This document shows positions 54,534 to 64,000 of a stretch of DNA of 64,000 bases, piece after piece. The translations under genes and the position numbers were made by a program. Below the pieces are notes generated by a model. It made no database searches and was not told the origin of the DNA. It was given only the letters and a program-made list of their open reading frames with translations. The DNA comes from Rhabdophis nuchalis. Lineage: Eukaryota > Chordata > Lepidosauria > Squamata > Natricidae. How positions within the stretch are numbered: position 1 is the stretch's first letter; each line of letters opens with the position of its first letter. The stretch spans positions 145,633,462 through 145,697,461 of the forward strand of contig CM077644.1 of NCBI GenBank assembly GCA_039707465.1, given 5' to 3'.

Positions 54534-55668
54534 TTTTAAATATTTTTAAATAGATAATTAAAATTCAATAATTATATATATAAAACTCGGGTGGGTATGG
54601 GAACAATACAGATGTTAAAAAGCATAGATGTTAAAAGTCGTTGGCAGTTGGTTAAAAACAATTCACACAGTCAATTCATTAGATGGTAAGATGAAATCAG
54701 GTGAAATAAAGTGCAGGATGGGTAAACCAATAAATCAATTGGTAAATAGATGTAATTAAATTAAATTAGATAGTTCGCAATGATGACCATTGGGGTGACC
54801 ATAACTGGTTGCTGTCACATGTTCTTCTTTAAGACAGTCAGTCAGTCAGTTCTTCCGGGCCTATTAAGGCCTTGGTGGTGTAATTCTCCCAGACTTGGGA
54901 GAGTGACCATGGGGGGAAAATGAAATTTCAGTGGTCAGCGGCCGTCCACATCCACCTCGGCGCTCTCACCGCCGCAATCCCCGCGTCACCGCCTTCGCCA
55001 AAGGCCTCTCGGCGCTCCCACCGCCGTCAGCCTGGCCTCCAGCAGCCGCCTCTCCGCTACCACCACATGGCTCTCTCACAGCCACCACCTTCCGCCTTTC
55101 CCCAACCTGCTCCTCAGTCGCCGCCTTCGTCTCTCGCCTTCCGGCGCTCCCACCGCCGTCGACTCGGCCTCCAGCGGCAACCTCTCCCCTCCACACTCTC
55201 CACTCTCTCTCTCCACCTTCTTCACTCCAACAAACCAGCATCTCCGCCACCTCCGCCATCTTCCTCCACGCCTCTCTCACCATTCCCGCTGGCCACCGGT
55301 GCTCTCACCACCGCTTCACCCACGGCACGCCACCAAGTTGCTTTCAGCTTTTAGCTTTTCGGAGCTCTTCAGTGCATCCGGCCTCTCTCCGCCCTATTAA
55401 AACGTCCGGGCGGCGGCCTCTGCACCGGCCTCCGTTGCGGCAGTTCCCGCCCGGCGCTCACACCGCCGAGCGTTCCAGTCGCCGGCGCTCCGTCCGCTCT
55501 TCCCCCGATGTTGCGAACCCCACCCTAAGATGTCCGGGTGGGTCCCTCATCCTCCCATGCCCTCCAAGATCACAAACGAGGGCAGGGGGGCACTCAAAAT
55601 GCCAACGACCTCCGCAGCCCACACGGAGCTTCAGAGCTACCCCGCCATCTTCGCGCAAGCGCAAAAAA
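54534..55668 (-). promoter_or_regulatory. L2 5'UTR with GC-rich internal promoter region
   Basis: Transcription would run from about 55668 downward. The first 750 bp are CpG-rich and, near the start, hold the minus-strand motif GCGAAGATGGCGGGG, a good YY1-type site as found at LINE 5' ends. Two similar GC-rich blocks, each with a CACCGCCGTC core preceded by CGGCGCTCC, start near 54990 and 55114, giving a ~125-bp tandem pair that resembles promoter monomers. The last ~350 bp before the ORF are AT-rich. A 105-codon minus-strand frame (54966-55283, MVREAWRKMAEVAEM) is open but repetitive, and I do not regard it as a gene. Confidence 0.65.
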
Positions 55669-55941
55669 ACTCTTGAGTTGATTTATTTGATGGTTCCTTG
55701 GTTTGTTTTGGCTATCCATGATCTCCTCAGTCAGGAGTCTTCCCCAACAAGTTCAAAAGAGCCATACTTTCCTATCCTGCTTCTTCAGTGTTCCACTTTT
55801 GCTTCCATTGAATGTCACATTGCCTTCACTAGACCAATCTGTATAGGTCCAGGATGGACATATTGCAGTGATAGTGGTGAATATCTGTAGCTTGAGAGTA
55901 GGATGAGGGTGGGGGTTCATTCTCTGCCTTTGTGGGTTGGT

Positions 55942-57215
55942 TTCCAAACATTTTGTTACCAGGCTGGGTAACATCTTCATTGGAGTTTAGGGAATGTCAA
56001 TGTTGGCGATGTTCTGCTTATAAGAGCTTTGTGTGGTCAGTAGATCTTGTGATGGGTCTTGTGAGAGGTCAAATTCACCTGCCATGACTCATACCTGACC
56101 CATCACAAGACCTTCATCTGACATAACCTCCCATTACAAGACCGACATCACCAGGCTAGGTAACATCTTCAGCACAGGTTAAGGAATGTCAGTGTTGATG
56201 GGCTTCTGCTTATAAGGGCTTTGTGTGATTAGGTCTTGCAATGGGTCTTGTGAGGTGTCTTGTGTGATGGGTCAAGACCTTCACCTGACATAACCCACCC
56301 ATCACAAGAACTACATCATCCTGCTAGGTAACATTTTCAGTTTAGGGAGTTTAGGGAATGTTGGTGTTGGTGGTGTTCGGCTTATAAGGGCTTTGTACGG
56401 TTATTAGGTCTTGCAATGGGTCTTGTGTGATGAGTCAAGGTCTTCACCTGACATAACCCTCCTATCGCAAGACCTACATCACCAGATTAGGTAACATCGT
56501 CAGCGGAGTTTAGGCAGTGGTGAAATCTAACTTTTTTGCCACCTGTTCTGTGGGCATGGCTTGGTTGGGGGTGTCATGTGATCAGGTGGGCTGGGCCAAC
56601 TTTCCCCCACATTTAAAGCATTTTTTTCCTGCCGGTTCGGGCAAATAGGTAGGAAAACAATGCTTTAAAAGGTGGGGGAAATGGTTCCAATGATCACGCG
56701 GATCAGCTGTGAGTGTGCAATCATCAGAACCATTCTTCCCCCATTATTTAAAGCATTTTTGCTACCTATTTGCCGGAACCGATAGTAAAAAATGCTTTAA
56801 AAAGTGGAAAAAATGGTTCCAATGATTGCGTGGCACAGTTGAGTGTCATGGAACCTCCCCCCCACACACACTTTTAAAAGCTTTTTTTAATTACTAGTTC
56901 GGGCAAACTTTAGCATTTTTTGCTACTGTTGCTAGCGAACCGGTCAGAATCAATAGCATTTCACCCCTGAGTTTAAGGAATGTCAGTGTTGGTGGTGTTC
57001 TGCTTCTAAGGGCTTTCTGTGATTATTAGATCTTGTGAGGGTCAGCCTCACCTGGCATGACCCAGTCACACCAAGTGAGACTGACCTCTCAGAAAACCCC
57101 TCACAAGACCTCATAACCACACAAAGCCCTTAGAAGCAGAAGACTACCAGCACTGACATCCCCTAAACTCCGCTGAAGATGTTACCTAGCCTAGTAACAA
57201 AATGTTCAGAAATCA
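55942..57215. mobile_element. Foldback element with internal tandem units
   Basis: The left end AAACATTTTGTTACCAGGCT and right end AGCCTAGTAACAAAATGTT are inverted. Between them the block GGTAACATCTTC(A/G) recurs at about 55967, 56159, 56327 and 56490, marking tandem units of roughly 165-190 bp that each carry AAGGGCTTTGTGTG, GGGTCTTGTG and ACCTGACATAACC. The last unit (about 56970-57050) is inverted at about 57072-57200. A hAT MITE (56515-56969) is nested in unit four. Non-coding. The family is unknown to me. Confidence 0.7.
56515..56969. mobile_element. hAT-type MITE, CAGTGGTG(A/G)AATC family, large
   Basis: Left end CAGTGGTGAAATCTAAC and right end TAGCATTTCACCCCTG. The flanks AGTTTAGG (56507-56514) and AGTTTAAG (56970-56977) match at 7 of 8. 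The interior has a TTTAAAGCATTTTT block repeated about four times in both orientations. Confidence 0.88.
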
Positions 57216-57238
57216 ACTCTCAATCTTGGAGAACAAAC

Positions 57239-57546
57239 CAGTGATGGGACATGACCGGTATGCCCTGGTACAGGCATACCAGTGCCTGCTGGGAGCACCA
57301 CCGTTCCGGTACGGTGCTCCGGAGGGCCCACCCGCCCGCTCTCCTTACCGCTATTTGAGCTGATCGGGGCTTTCGTGCACACGCATGGAGCGTAAGGCAC
57401 CTGCGCGACGCTCCACCGAGCAGCTGGAGTGTCAAGGGTGGTAAGTATGCATGTGCATGCTGCATGCGTGCTGCGCAGGTTCACGTGGTAGACGCCGGAC
57501 CCCGTTGCAGCGTACAAGTTGCAACAGGATCCGGAACCCACCACTG
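57239..57546. mobile_element. hAT-type MITE with perfect 8-bp TSD, CpG-rich
   Basis: Left end CAGTGATGGGACATGACCGG and right end ATCCGGAACCCACCACTG. GAACAAAC is duplicated at 57231-57238 and 57547-57554. Same family as 9826-10121. The high CpG content in an AT-rich background suggests a young insertion. Confidence 0.92.
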
Positions 57547-57554
57547 GAACAAAC

Positions 57555-60500
57555 CTTCACCTTCACATATTGGAGCATTTGAATTTTTTTTTCCTGAGGA
57601 CTTTGTGGCTCTCTTCTAATTCCCTTGAAATGTTGACAGTAGCGAAGACTTAAGAACATTAATAACACCTAGGATGTTAAAAAGTGTCTGGGTGGATTAT
57701 AATAAAATCATATAAGATGATAATCATTTTATTGGCTAAAAAGGCATTAGAGAAAATGTGTGTATTTTAACAAATGACGAAAGATTTCTTTAGGATCTTT
57801 TCCCCTCCCAAGGAAACTACAATCTCTTTCCTTCTCCCATTGCCAGCCTCCAATTAACTTATTTTCCTACTGAAAATCCTACCTGCCACAACTGATTTTG
57901 CTCCCTTTTTGCATCCGCCCATTTCCCAACAACAAACGGCACACAACCCACTATTTCTTTTTTTCAGTCTGGGGAGGGGAGGGGAGCAGAGATCCAACCA
58001 AACAATGAGCCCCTTTGCGACTGACCCAGCTCCATAGTTTTGCATGTGGAAGGTGAGGGATTCAGCTGCCATTCTGCTCAGCCTATTTGGTAGATCTTGT
58101 GCTAATTCTCCATGATGAAAAGCTGCCCTCCTCATGGGAACTACCTACAGCCTTCAACGCTGGCCAGGTCTGGCAGTTTTATCATGCACACCAACCAAAG
58201 ACATAATCAATTCCCCACTTGGCACTTTACACTGAATACCCACTTTTTCAGCTTGATAGCAGGACTAAATTAGTTATTTAGCAACTAGACCCCTAATTTA
58301 AAGTGAGCAAGTGCCTTGACAAGCCTCATTGTTCAAGGTACTTCGCTCCCCCCCCCCCGCTTCTCACCTCTTTGCTTTCCAAGGAGAGGCCCTACACATC
58401 CAGGGGAAGTGATAAATAGACAATTAGAAAATAGATATATTTTGTTAGATCTGCAAAGCTCCCCAGTGCTGTCAGATGTACAATAAAAGGGGCTCTGCTA
58501 AATTGGTGGGCTATGAACACCATCTGTACCGTCATCACTCCTACAGACACAAAGCCATATGCGGCCATTTATGGGACCTCCCCCGGAATAGATCGGACCA
58601 ATAAGACCAGAGGGAATGGAAAATACTTGACAAAGTTGGCTGCTCTTCATTGAACAAGAATAAAATATCTAATGGAGTGTAATGGAGGGCATCAATCATT
58701 GCTGGGTAACTCCCTGGTTTAGTACTTTGCTCTGAGCTAGTTGGGCACAAGGTTTTGCCTGTAATAAGTCAATAATTAATATAGACATTGAATGGCAAGA
58801 TGATGTTCTTTAAGTACTAGAAAATGATGTGTGGCATCCAGGAGCGAGGTCTAAAATAAATTCTGGTTCCTGATAACAAGAAAACAAAACAGACAGGCAA
58901 AGCCCAACATTGTATGTCAAGATATGCTTTCTTTAAGATTTGCTAGTTTTGGCAACCGGGGTGGGGGGGGGGGGAGGAGAGATAAAGCAGTGTTTTTAAG
59001 TGTTATTACTTTGAAGGGCAAAAGGAACAGGCATTTCCATAAAACCAGGCAGTTGGTTTTAATGGGAACATTTTTATCTGCCAGGCTTCCCAAGAAGATG
59101 CACTTTTTGTGAAATTGCTAAATACTTGAGGGTAGGACACGTGTGTGCCCCCATCCGCAGAGAGAGACAGATCTCAGAATCCTTTGATACCAGGGTCACC
59201 TGTTGAACCTATATCAGATATCAGGTCTAGGATCAGCAGGAATGCTTTTATGGAATGGGCAAAGTGGTAAAAAGCCCACACAAGTTAAACTGGAGCTTTC
59301 TTGAATGATTCATATCACTCAAATGAACAAGCCTGCCAATATCCCTTTAGGATAGAGGGTGGAGGGGGGGTAGAAATAGAGTCTTAGAATCCTCTACCAA
59401 AACAGAAGAGGAAGCATTATGGAAATGGATAAGAATGGACTGGAATGGGGAAAGGACTTTCAATTTTCTATGTATTGAGAAGTTTCGGAGCAGGACGATG
59501 CATGTTGTTTCCTCCGAGAACACATACATATTTATTTTGAAACACGTATGCATGTCCAAATGCAGGGTTCTTATGCATGATAGTTTCTTGATGGACATTC
59601 CACAGGCACACATATAGGCCCGCTGTGTTTCCTTTCAAAATTCCTCACATACATACATCACTCGTGCACAAGTCCCAGAGCCATACAGCAAACCTAAAAC
59701 ATGACAATCCTCTCAATATTGCTTGTTCTCTTTCCACCATGCAGCTCTGCAGTTGCTCTCGGATCATGTATAGTGAGTGACTCAGGCAGTATGACAGAGC
59801 ATCTGGAATGTTCATAAATATGTCACACTCTCACCAATTCCGTCAAAGCTGGCATTGTGTCTGATTTTTTTCAGCTGAAAACACAGCTGAAAAGTTCAGA
59901 CCTTCCAACGATTGGACCCAAATCAGTTCTGGTTATACAGATCAAAATTTTGCCTTGCATGTCTTAATGAACATATTAAACATGCCAACTGTACCAGTCA
60001 ATTGAAGGAGCCATGTCTGTCTTCAGTTATAGTCTCAAAGAATGGATCAGGGTTTTTTTCTTACACCTGAAAGAATAGTGATGGCAAATCATTTTTTTTT
60101 TACCTGTTATACATGTTCTACTTTGATCCTTCCTTCCTTCCTTCCACTTTCTAAGTAAATTATTAAACCTGATTAACACATAGAAATAAAACAGCACGAA
60201 AAAGGAGAGTCAAGAATTCATCCTGTTAACAGGATGCTTAATTATCATTGTTCAATTAAGGGGTACATTTACCTCTTAAGCAACATAGGGCGGTATTGTA
60301 ACAGCTTTGGTGGGGGAGAGTTCTAAAAACACCCCAATTTAGGAATAAGTGTCCTATTAAGGAAAAAGCTCTTACATTCTCAGCTGGAGTCCTAATAGCA
60401 AATACAATTACCAATTGCTGATAAAATTGTAGTCAAAGGACAGTATGCCTAAGAGAATCTAAAGTTTGCAAGATTGCATTCAAAAAATGGGGAAGGAGCA

Positions 60501-60790
60501 GCTCAATCCCAAAGGTGCTTTTCTCCAAAAGTCAGTTGGACTTTTTTGGTTTCTTTTTTTGCTTTGAGAACATTTTGCTTCTTCTCCAAGACGCTCAGTT
60601 CTTTGGGACAAGCATGACCTAGATGATTGAAAATCTCTGTAGACAATAGGCTCAAACATTAAAAAAAAAAAAAGCAGGCCAATGCAAACAGAGGGCTAAG
60701 TGCTCAAAGAATACTGAATGTCCCCCCTCCCCTCTCCCAAAAACAGATGACATATCCTGAAGAAGAGCTGGCTGACCTATCCAAGAGACT
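57555..60790. other. No recognised gene or repeat
   Basis: The longest stretch (3.2 kb) without a repeat that I can name. It holds C and G homopolymers (58347-58358, 58961-58977) and a (TTCC)n at 60130-60145. No exon could be argued. Confidence 0.4.
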
Positions 60791-60794
60791 AGAA

Positions 60795-61191
60795 CAGTGT
60801 TGGTGAACCTTTTCAGCACTGAGTGCTGAAACGGGAGCACCTATGCTGGAAACCTGAAGAATAGACGCCCGATGTGCCAATGCACGCCAGGAAGATGATC
60901 TTCTGGTTTCCAGCACGCACATGTGCACTGGCCACTTGGTCTTCATGCATGCCAGAAACCAGAAGACCAGGTAGCCAGTGCACATGTATGGTAGAAACCA
61001 GAAGATCATCTTCCTGGCATGCACATGCACTCCGGGTGGCTGGTCTTCCGGCTTCTGGAGCTCCCATGCACGTGAAGACCAGCTGGCCAGTGCGCCAGAA
61101 CCCGGAAGAGCAACAGGCGATGACTTGAGTGGCCTGGAGAGATGGCTCTGCATGCCACTTCTGGCACGCATGCCATAGGTTCGCCATCATG
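60795..61191. mobile_element. hAT-type MITE, CAGTGATGGCGAACC family
   Basis: Left end CAGTGTTGGTGAACC and right end GGTTCGCCATCATG with CATGCCACTTCTGGCACGCATGCCATAGG-type subterminal sequence, as in 33493-33875. The interior contains repeated AACCAGAAGA and CATGCACATG blocks in both orientations. The flanking octamers do not match well. Confidence 0.78.
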
Positions 61192-61199
61192 GAACTGGA

Positions 61200-61546
61200 C
61201 CCATGGAATTGCATTGAATTCATTTCTATGAACATTCTTCATCTCTAAAATATTTCCTCCAGTTAAATTAATAGACTTTACTCCAGGAAAAGATGTTGAC
61301 ATGTAAAATACCACAAAGAAAAACCTTCGAACAGAATAACACTCTTCTTTTCACACCCTAGAAACATTGGTAAACATGTAAATTGTCACAGGATCCCATT
61401 GAAGGCAGTAACAACGTTTAGCATTATGGCTGTGCATTTAAACTCTGCCTTTAGATATAGGGCCATGTAAAACCCTCTCCCCACAAAACCTTCCTACACT
61501 GTTTCTCTTCCAGATTTCAGGAAGTGGAAATTGTAACAGAAGCATA
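61200..61546. other. No recognised gene or repeat
   Basis: Unique-looking DNA between two MITEs. Confidence 0.4.
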
Positions 61547-61554
61547 GCCTATAT

Positions 61555-61968
61555 CAGGGGTCAGAAATCCGTGGCTCTGGAGCAGCATGTGGCTCTTTCA
61601 TCCCTCTGCTGTGGCTCCCTGTCACTGGTCGGCGCCACAATTTTTGAGAGGAGCTTCCAGTTGGGAGGGGGGAAAGCACAGCACGCCAGGAGGAGACTCT
61701 ATGGAAAGGAGTGGGTTTTCTGGTCAGTTCCACAACTGATAGGGGTTTCAGTTAGGACAGGTAGAGGAAAAAGGAGGAGAATCTATGGTGGGGAACTGGA
61801 CTCTATGGTGGGGGAACCATAGAGGAGGAGACTCTATGGTGGGGGAACCATAGAGGAGGAGACTCTATGGTGGGGGAACTGGACTTTGGCTCCAGAATTG
61901 AATGGGAATGGGGGGCTTCTGGTTAGGATCTTTGTGGCTCTTTGAGTTTTGAAGGTTACTGACCCCTG
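61555..61968. mobile_element. hAT-type element with internal 31-bp minisatellite
   Basis: Left end CAGGGGTCAGAAATCCG and right end GGTTACTGACCCCTG. The flanks are GCCTATAT (61547-61554) and GCCTATAC (61969-61976). The middle has three 31-bp units starting at 61801, each with CTCTATGGTGGGGGAACCAT. Reverse-oriented relative of 42857-43215, whose repeat units are 64 bp. Confidence 0.88.
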
Positions 61969-61976
61969 GCCTATAC

Positions 61977-62171
61977 CAGTGGTTCTCAACCTTTTCTTTA
62001 CCACAGATCCCTTTTAAATACCTTTTGTGGCCACGGGCCACGACCACGGACCACCAAGACTTAACTCAAGATTGAAATCATAACATTTCTTCAAGCCTTC
62101 GCAGACCTCCTGTGACGCCACTTTTGGGCCTGTCAGTGGTTCATGGACAGACCACAGGTTGAGAACTACTG
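61977..62171. mobile_element. hAT-type MITE, CAGTGGTTCTCAACC family, sharing a TSD
   Basis: Left end CAGTGGTTCTCAACC and right end GGTTGAGAACTACTG. Perfect TSD GCCTATAC at 61969-61976 and 62172-62179. The left copy is also the right TSD of the preceding element, with no base between the two insertions. Confidence 0.93.
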
Positions 62172-62364
62172 GCCTATACAAAAGCCATTGTGTTCTGTTA
62201 GCTTCTATGTTGTTTTTTAAAATTACGTATATTATTGGGGCATTATTAAATAGGGAAATCAAGGAAAAAAAGTATGTATAGGCACATGGAGATGTAGCTG
62301 AGACTAGAAATGTAGCTGAGACTTTTGCTGAGCAAGAATAAATATTGTTGCAATATATGTCAGT

Positions 62365-62521
62365 CGGTGGTGGGTTGCCAATTTTTTTTTACCACCAGTT
62401 CACTTGTGCGCATGCTTGTGCATGATACTTCTGTGCATGCACAGAAGCATCCAGTGGGTGGGCGGAACCTCCCGCCACCACTACTACCAGTCTGTCCCAA
62501 ACCGGGAGCAACCCACCCCTG
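62365..62521. mobile_element. hAT-type MITE, CAGTGGTGGGTTGC family
   Basis: Left end CGGTGGTGGGTTGCCAATTT and right end GAGCAACCCACCCCTG, with alternating GTGCATGCACAG-like interior. Relative of 23385-23549. The flanking octamers do not match. Confidence 0.75.
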
Positions 62522-62524
62522 CTG

Positions 62525-63129
62525 TGGGTGCTCAACTGGGGGAATATATGTATATATGTTTTTTTGTCCTTTTAATTTACATTTTTAATGTACTTGTTTA
62601 GCTTTGTTTTGTCTTTATTTTTTTTTGATTTTGTATTTTAATCTTTTGAATAAAATAAAAAGTTGCAAAAGGTTAAAAATAGAGAATAAATGTACCTCAA
62701 AAAACCATCAAATAAAGGTACTACCAAGGAGAAAACTACTGTATATCACCCATCAGGCAGTGTAAGCTATTGTATATAAACAGGAAGAAAATGCACACTG
62801 ATGATCTTACTTAGTGGTGTAATGAAGCATTTGCAAGCAAATAACCAAGCTCAGAGGACACCAAGGACCCCCAGATTTTGGATAATTCAATAATCCAACT
62901 ACTAAAAAAAAATTCCTTTACTTACCTTATTCCATGTTGAAACCTGAAATATTAAAAATATGTCAAAACATTTTCTGGATTTCACATAAGCCAAATATGC
63001 AGCCAGTGTTAATCTAGTTTATGTTGATATAGTAGTTCCCCTCTTTCATTTTAAGCCCATTACTGAAACTTTCCTTCTGGAAGGTTCAAGTCAGTGAAGA
63101 AGTGAGTAGGCTATCTAATCGCTTAGCAA
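62525..63129. other. No gene; relic of the GGTAACGAAA repeat at 62828-62875
   Basis: AT-rich. The block GCATTTGCAAGCAAATAACC followed by AAGCTCAGAGGACACCAAGG matches the right part of the repeat at 48680-48742. Otherwise nothing recognised. Confidence 0.45.
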
Positions 63130-63134
63130 GACCA

Positions 63135-63618
63135 TGTTGTTGTAGGAAAAAGGCCAAAACACACAGACAAGCTCTTCAAAGCAGTAAAGATTTTATTGTG
63201 CACAGTTTCAGATATGGGCCGTAGCCCAACAAAATGTCTGAACCCCCACATGTTGACAAGGATTGTCCCTTATACCCTCGGTGACGGAGGCATTCCTGTT
63301 TTCCTACATCTGCCCAAATATGGAGGTGGGGGACTCGACAACCTACCGGTTGACACAGTTTGCTTAGGTCAACAAGATATATGCATTCAGAGGCTATTTG
63401 TGGCTAGCAAGGAGATAAATGGGGAAGTTGCTGGGAAACGATCGTGGGAGCAACCCAGCAAACAGGATGCTGTCTGGGGCAGGACCTTTTTGCAACTTCA
63501 GCAGTATATTGAGCATAGCTTGCAATCTTTACTTCTTGACCAAAGTTTACTTGACCAATGTTTCAGGCCTCTGTATCGTCCATTGCTACTTCAATGTGGT
63601 TAGAATAACTGGGTGACA
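63135..63618 (-). mobile_element. Probable solo LTR of an endogenous retroelement
   Basis: In minus orientation the segment begins TGTCACCCAG and ends CCTACAACAACA (TG...CA). It has a TATA-like GGTATAAGGGAC near 63275, then AATAAA at about 63190 about 55 bp before its end: the U3-R-U5 order of an LTR. The flanking pentamers GACCA (63130-63134) and GGCCA (63619-63623) match at 4 of 5. No internal retroviral or gypsy gene adjoins, so it would be a recombined solo LTR. Forward open frames across it (63196-63603) are spurious. The family is not determined. Confidence 0.55.
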
Positions 63619-63623
63619 GGCCA

Positions 63624-64000
63624 TTTTAACTTACATAAAAAGGGCAACTAAATTTAAGTGAGTGTACCACTCAAAATTAGATGAAGAATGCTGCATTTGG
63701 TACATCTTCACTGTAAAGCAAATTTAGTGACTTTTGAAATAAAAGCAGATTCCCTCAAATCAAGTTCAACTCCTAGTGACTAGGGGAGGGCTATTCTTAT
63801 TTTTATTTTGGCAATAATACTAAAAGTTTTATCCTGACTTTCTCCCAGGATATTTGTTTTTGTTTGCTTTCCTGTAACCTATAGCACTGGGGTTTTCTGG
63901 TGGCCTCTTGTCCAAGCATCAGCTAGAACAAACCTTGCTTAGTTTCTTGAGATTAGCCAACGTTGGGGAGGTGCTGCCCCCTTCTGTGCCCAGAGATATT
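63624..64000. other. No recognised gene or repeat
   Basis: Unique-looking sequence up to the window edge. Confidence 0.4.

Larger units (their letters stand above)
51068..55668 (-). mobile_element. L2 LINE, near-full-length, intact ORF
   Basis: About 4.6 kb on the minus strand: CpG-rich 5'UTR (about 54534-55668), one uninterrupted 1089-codon ORF (51264-54533), a ~190-bp 3'UTR and an (AAT)n-type tail (51068-51090). The 3'UTR holds the L2 pair CCGCCCCGGGTCCC and GTGGGGAGAGGG. It is assigned to the L2 clade by the DLSAAFDTIDH and YADDTQLY RT motifs and the GGGCGG-type 3' end. No convincing target duplication is seen, as is usual for this clade. The truncated copy at 28906-29893 is a close sister. 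Confidence 0.92.

Noticed and set aside
54920..55890. Long Pro/Arg/Ser-rich forward frames (up to 319 codons) opposite the L2 5'UTR
   Set aside because: They are produced by the GC-rich L2 leader read in the wrong direction. They carry no domain and continue into AT-rich flank.
62365..62521. 8-bp target duplication for the MITE
   Set aside because: The flanking octamers ATGTCAGT and CTGTGGGT do not match. The call rests on termini alone. The same applies to 26389-26676 and 60795-61191.
63196..63603. 135-codon forward frame with YTLGDGGIPVF and LLDQSLLDQ
   Set aside because: It lies antisense to a segment with LTR architecture and no domain is recognised. A host exon cannot be supported.

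Overview
The window reads as repeat-rich intergenic or intronic DNA of a squamate reptile, most likely a snake. The reasons are several coexisting young LINE clades (CR1, L2 and an L1-type element), tRNA-derived SINEs of the squamate type, an unusually dense set of short hAT-like non-autonomous DNA transposons, and long microsatellites. The assignment to squamates is an inference from repeat content. I see no convincing multi-exon host gene. The only candidate for host-gene sequence is the CpG-rich first ~230 bases, which look like a CpG-island promoter or first exon cut by the window edge.

Layout. 1-235: CpG island. 1.1-7.2 kb: a foldback repeat, three CR1 copies (the largest at 4.6-7.2 kb with an almost complete reverse transcriptase) and two hairpin MITEs. 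7.8-17.5 kb: CR1 fragments in both orientations, hAT MITEs, and a repeat starting CTAGCTGTACCCGG that carries a compound pyrimidine minisatellite. 17.5-18.1 kb: a Ty3/gypsy chromodomain relic abutting an L2 tail and long microsatellites. 19.7-20.8 and 27.7-28.6 kb: two opposite-facing copies of a TA-flanked repeat that carries the same kind of minisatellite. 25.0-26.2 kb: a second large CR1 copy with one frameshift. 28.9-29.9 kb: a truncated L2, followed at 29.9-31.9 kb by a complete ORF1-only L1-type element (half-L1) with a perfect 16-bp target-site duplication. 32-44.6 kb: hAT MITEs, short CR1 and L2 tails, two SINEs and microsatellites. 46.5-49.8 kb: a second CTAGC-type repeat, a SINE with a hairpin MITE inside it, and an L2 3' end. 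51.07-55.67 kb: a near-full-length L2 on the minus strand with an uninterrupted 1089-codon endonuclease/reverse-transcriptase frame and a GC-rich 5'UTR. 55.9-57.2 kb: a foldback element with internal tandem units. 60.8-62.5 kb: more hAT MITEs, including two that share one target-site duplication. 63.1-63.6 kb: a probable solo LTR.

The protein-coding content is mobile-element machinery. The L2 (EN+RT) and CR1 (RT) elements encode target-primed reverse transcription. The ORF1-only element encodes an RNA-binding chaperone but no enzyme, so it should depend on an L1 ORF2 from elsewhere. The MITEs have no coding capacity and should depend on hAT transposases in trans. Many insertions can be ordered by nesting, so the window is also a small stratigraphy of activity.
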